Source: Antedon mediterranea
Lineage: Eukaryota > Echinodermata > Crinoidea > Comatulida > Antedonidae
DNA length: 28,293 bases
NCBI RefSeq assembly: GCF_964355755.1
Contig: NC_092670.1
Location: forward strand, 41,343,795-41,372,087
Direction of reading: 5' to 3'
A program made the translations under genes and the position numbers. Shown here one piece after another: positions 27,362 through 28,293 of this stretch (position 1 is its first letter; each line of letters begins with the position of its first letter). The notes below the pieces were generated by a model. That model did no database searches. It was not told the DNA's origin and saw only the letters and a list, made by a program, of their open reading frames with translations.

Positions 27362-28293
27362 TCTAGACTGTCTGTCTGAACTATCTGGGTGTCTGAACTG
27401 TCTAGACTGTCTGTCTGTCTGAACTTTCTAGACTGTCTGTCTATCTGTCTGTCTGAACTGTCTAGACTGTCCGTCTGTCTAGACTGTCTGTCTGTCTGAA
27501 CTGTCTAGACTGTCTGTCTGTCTTGATAGTCTGTAAGCCTAGACTGTCTGTCTGTCTACACTGTCTGTCTGAACTGTCTGTCTGTCTTGACTGTCTGTCT
27601 GTCTGAACTGTCTAGAATGTCTGTCTGTCTAGACTGTCTGTCTGTCTAGATAGTCTGTCTGTCTGAACTGTCTAGACTGACTGTCTGTCTGTCTAGACTG
27701 TATGCCTGTCTGAACTGTCTAGACTGTCTGTCTGTCTAGACAGTCTGTCTGTCTGAACTGTCTAGACTGTCTGTCTGTCTGTCTAGACTGTCTGTCTGAA
27801 CTGTCTAGGGTGTCTGTCTGTCTAGATTGTCTGTCTGTCTGAACTGTCTAGACTGTCTGTCTAGACTGTCTGTCTGCCTAGATAGTCTGTAAGCCTAGAC
27901 TGTCTGTCTGTCTACACTGTCTGTCTGAACTGTCTGTCTGTCTTGACTGTCTGTCTGTCTGAACTGTCTAGAATGTCTGTCTGTCTAGACTGTCTGTCTG
28001 TCTAGATAGTCTGTCTGTCTGAACTGTCTAGACTGACTGTCTGTCTGTCTAGACTGTATGCCTGTCTGAACTGTCTAGACTGTCTGTCTGTCTAGACAGT
28101 CTGTCTGTCTGAACTGTCTAGACTGTCTGTCTGTCTGTCTAGACTGTCTGTCTGAACTGTCTAGGGTGTCTGTCTGTCTAGATTGTCTGTCTGTCTGAAC
28201 TGTCTAGACTGTCTGTCTAGACTGTCTGTCTGCCTGTCTGAACTGTCTAGACTGTCTGTCTGAACTGTCTAGACTGTCTGAACTGTCTAGACT
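27362..28293. repeat. CTGT-based satellite with 356-bp higher-order duplication
   Basis: The sequence is built from CTGT/CTGA steps in phrases such as gaactgtctagactgtctg. Marker phrases recur 356 bp apart: aagcctagac at 27535 and 27891, and gactgtatgcctgtctgaac in each copy. A whole block (about 27520-27875) was therefore duplicated to about 27876-28235. The array continues past the end of the window. Confidence 0.95.

Overview
The window is animal genomic DNA: AT-rich, with small exons separated by introns that have GTAAGT-type donors and pyrimidine-AG acceptors, and dense in minisatellites and LINE, SINE and DNA-transposon relics. Recurrent 'taggcctac' motifs, tRNA-derived SINEs of marine-invertebrate type and the domain repertoire of the main gene suggest a marine invertebrate deuterostome, most likely an echinoderm. 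That assignment is inference.

Gene region (about 0.4-12.6 kb, + strand). One gene dominates. I reconstructed sixteen exons whose splice phases all agree; they join into a 1,334-codon reading frame ending in a stop at 12595-12597, with the 5' end missing. The product is an adhesion G-protein-coupled receptor. In order it has two WxxW domains (the cysteine-rich module of gel-forming mucins and CILP), a Ser/Thr-rich mucin-like stalk with an internal 51-residue duplication, an EGF-like domain, a HYR domain, a hormone-receptor-motif (HRM) domain, a GAIN domain, a GPS with an intact HL/T cleavage site, a seven-helix domain and a short cytoplasmic tail. The ectodomain modules from WxxW to HRM are delimited by phase-1 introns, the usual sign of exon shuffling. 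Introns carry a 60-bp minisatellite, a tRNA-like/TIR composite element, a 1.65-kb 54/56-bp minisatellite with higher-order structure and a tiny polyadenylated insertion, and a hammerhead-like fold.

3' flank (12.6-15.4 kb). A 113-bp repeat is followed by a 47-bp minisatellite split by a tRNA-derived SINE, then a related 41-bp repeat.

Transposon region (15.4-22.1 kb). About 16.6-20.4 kb is bounded by long, diverged inverted repeats. It holds a decayed minus-strand coding remnant, degenerate repeats and a nested foldback MITE, so I read it as a dead DNA transposon. A compound trinucleotide microsatellite and sequence without recognisable genes follow.

Satellite region (22.1-28.3 kb). A 10-bp satellite (CGGAACTACT-like) occupies three blocks separated by two LINE insertions in opposite orientation: a short 3' end (+) with a 7-bp target duplication, and a 1.9-kb 5'-truncated CR1/Rex-like LINE (-) with a frameshifted reverse transcriptase and an octamer-repeat 3' tail. 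The window ends in a CTGT-based satellite with a 356-bp higher-order duplication. Long open frames in these arrays are artefacts of the repeats.
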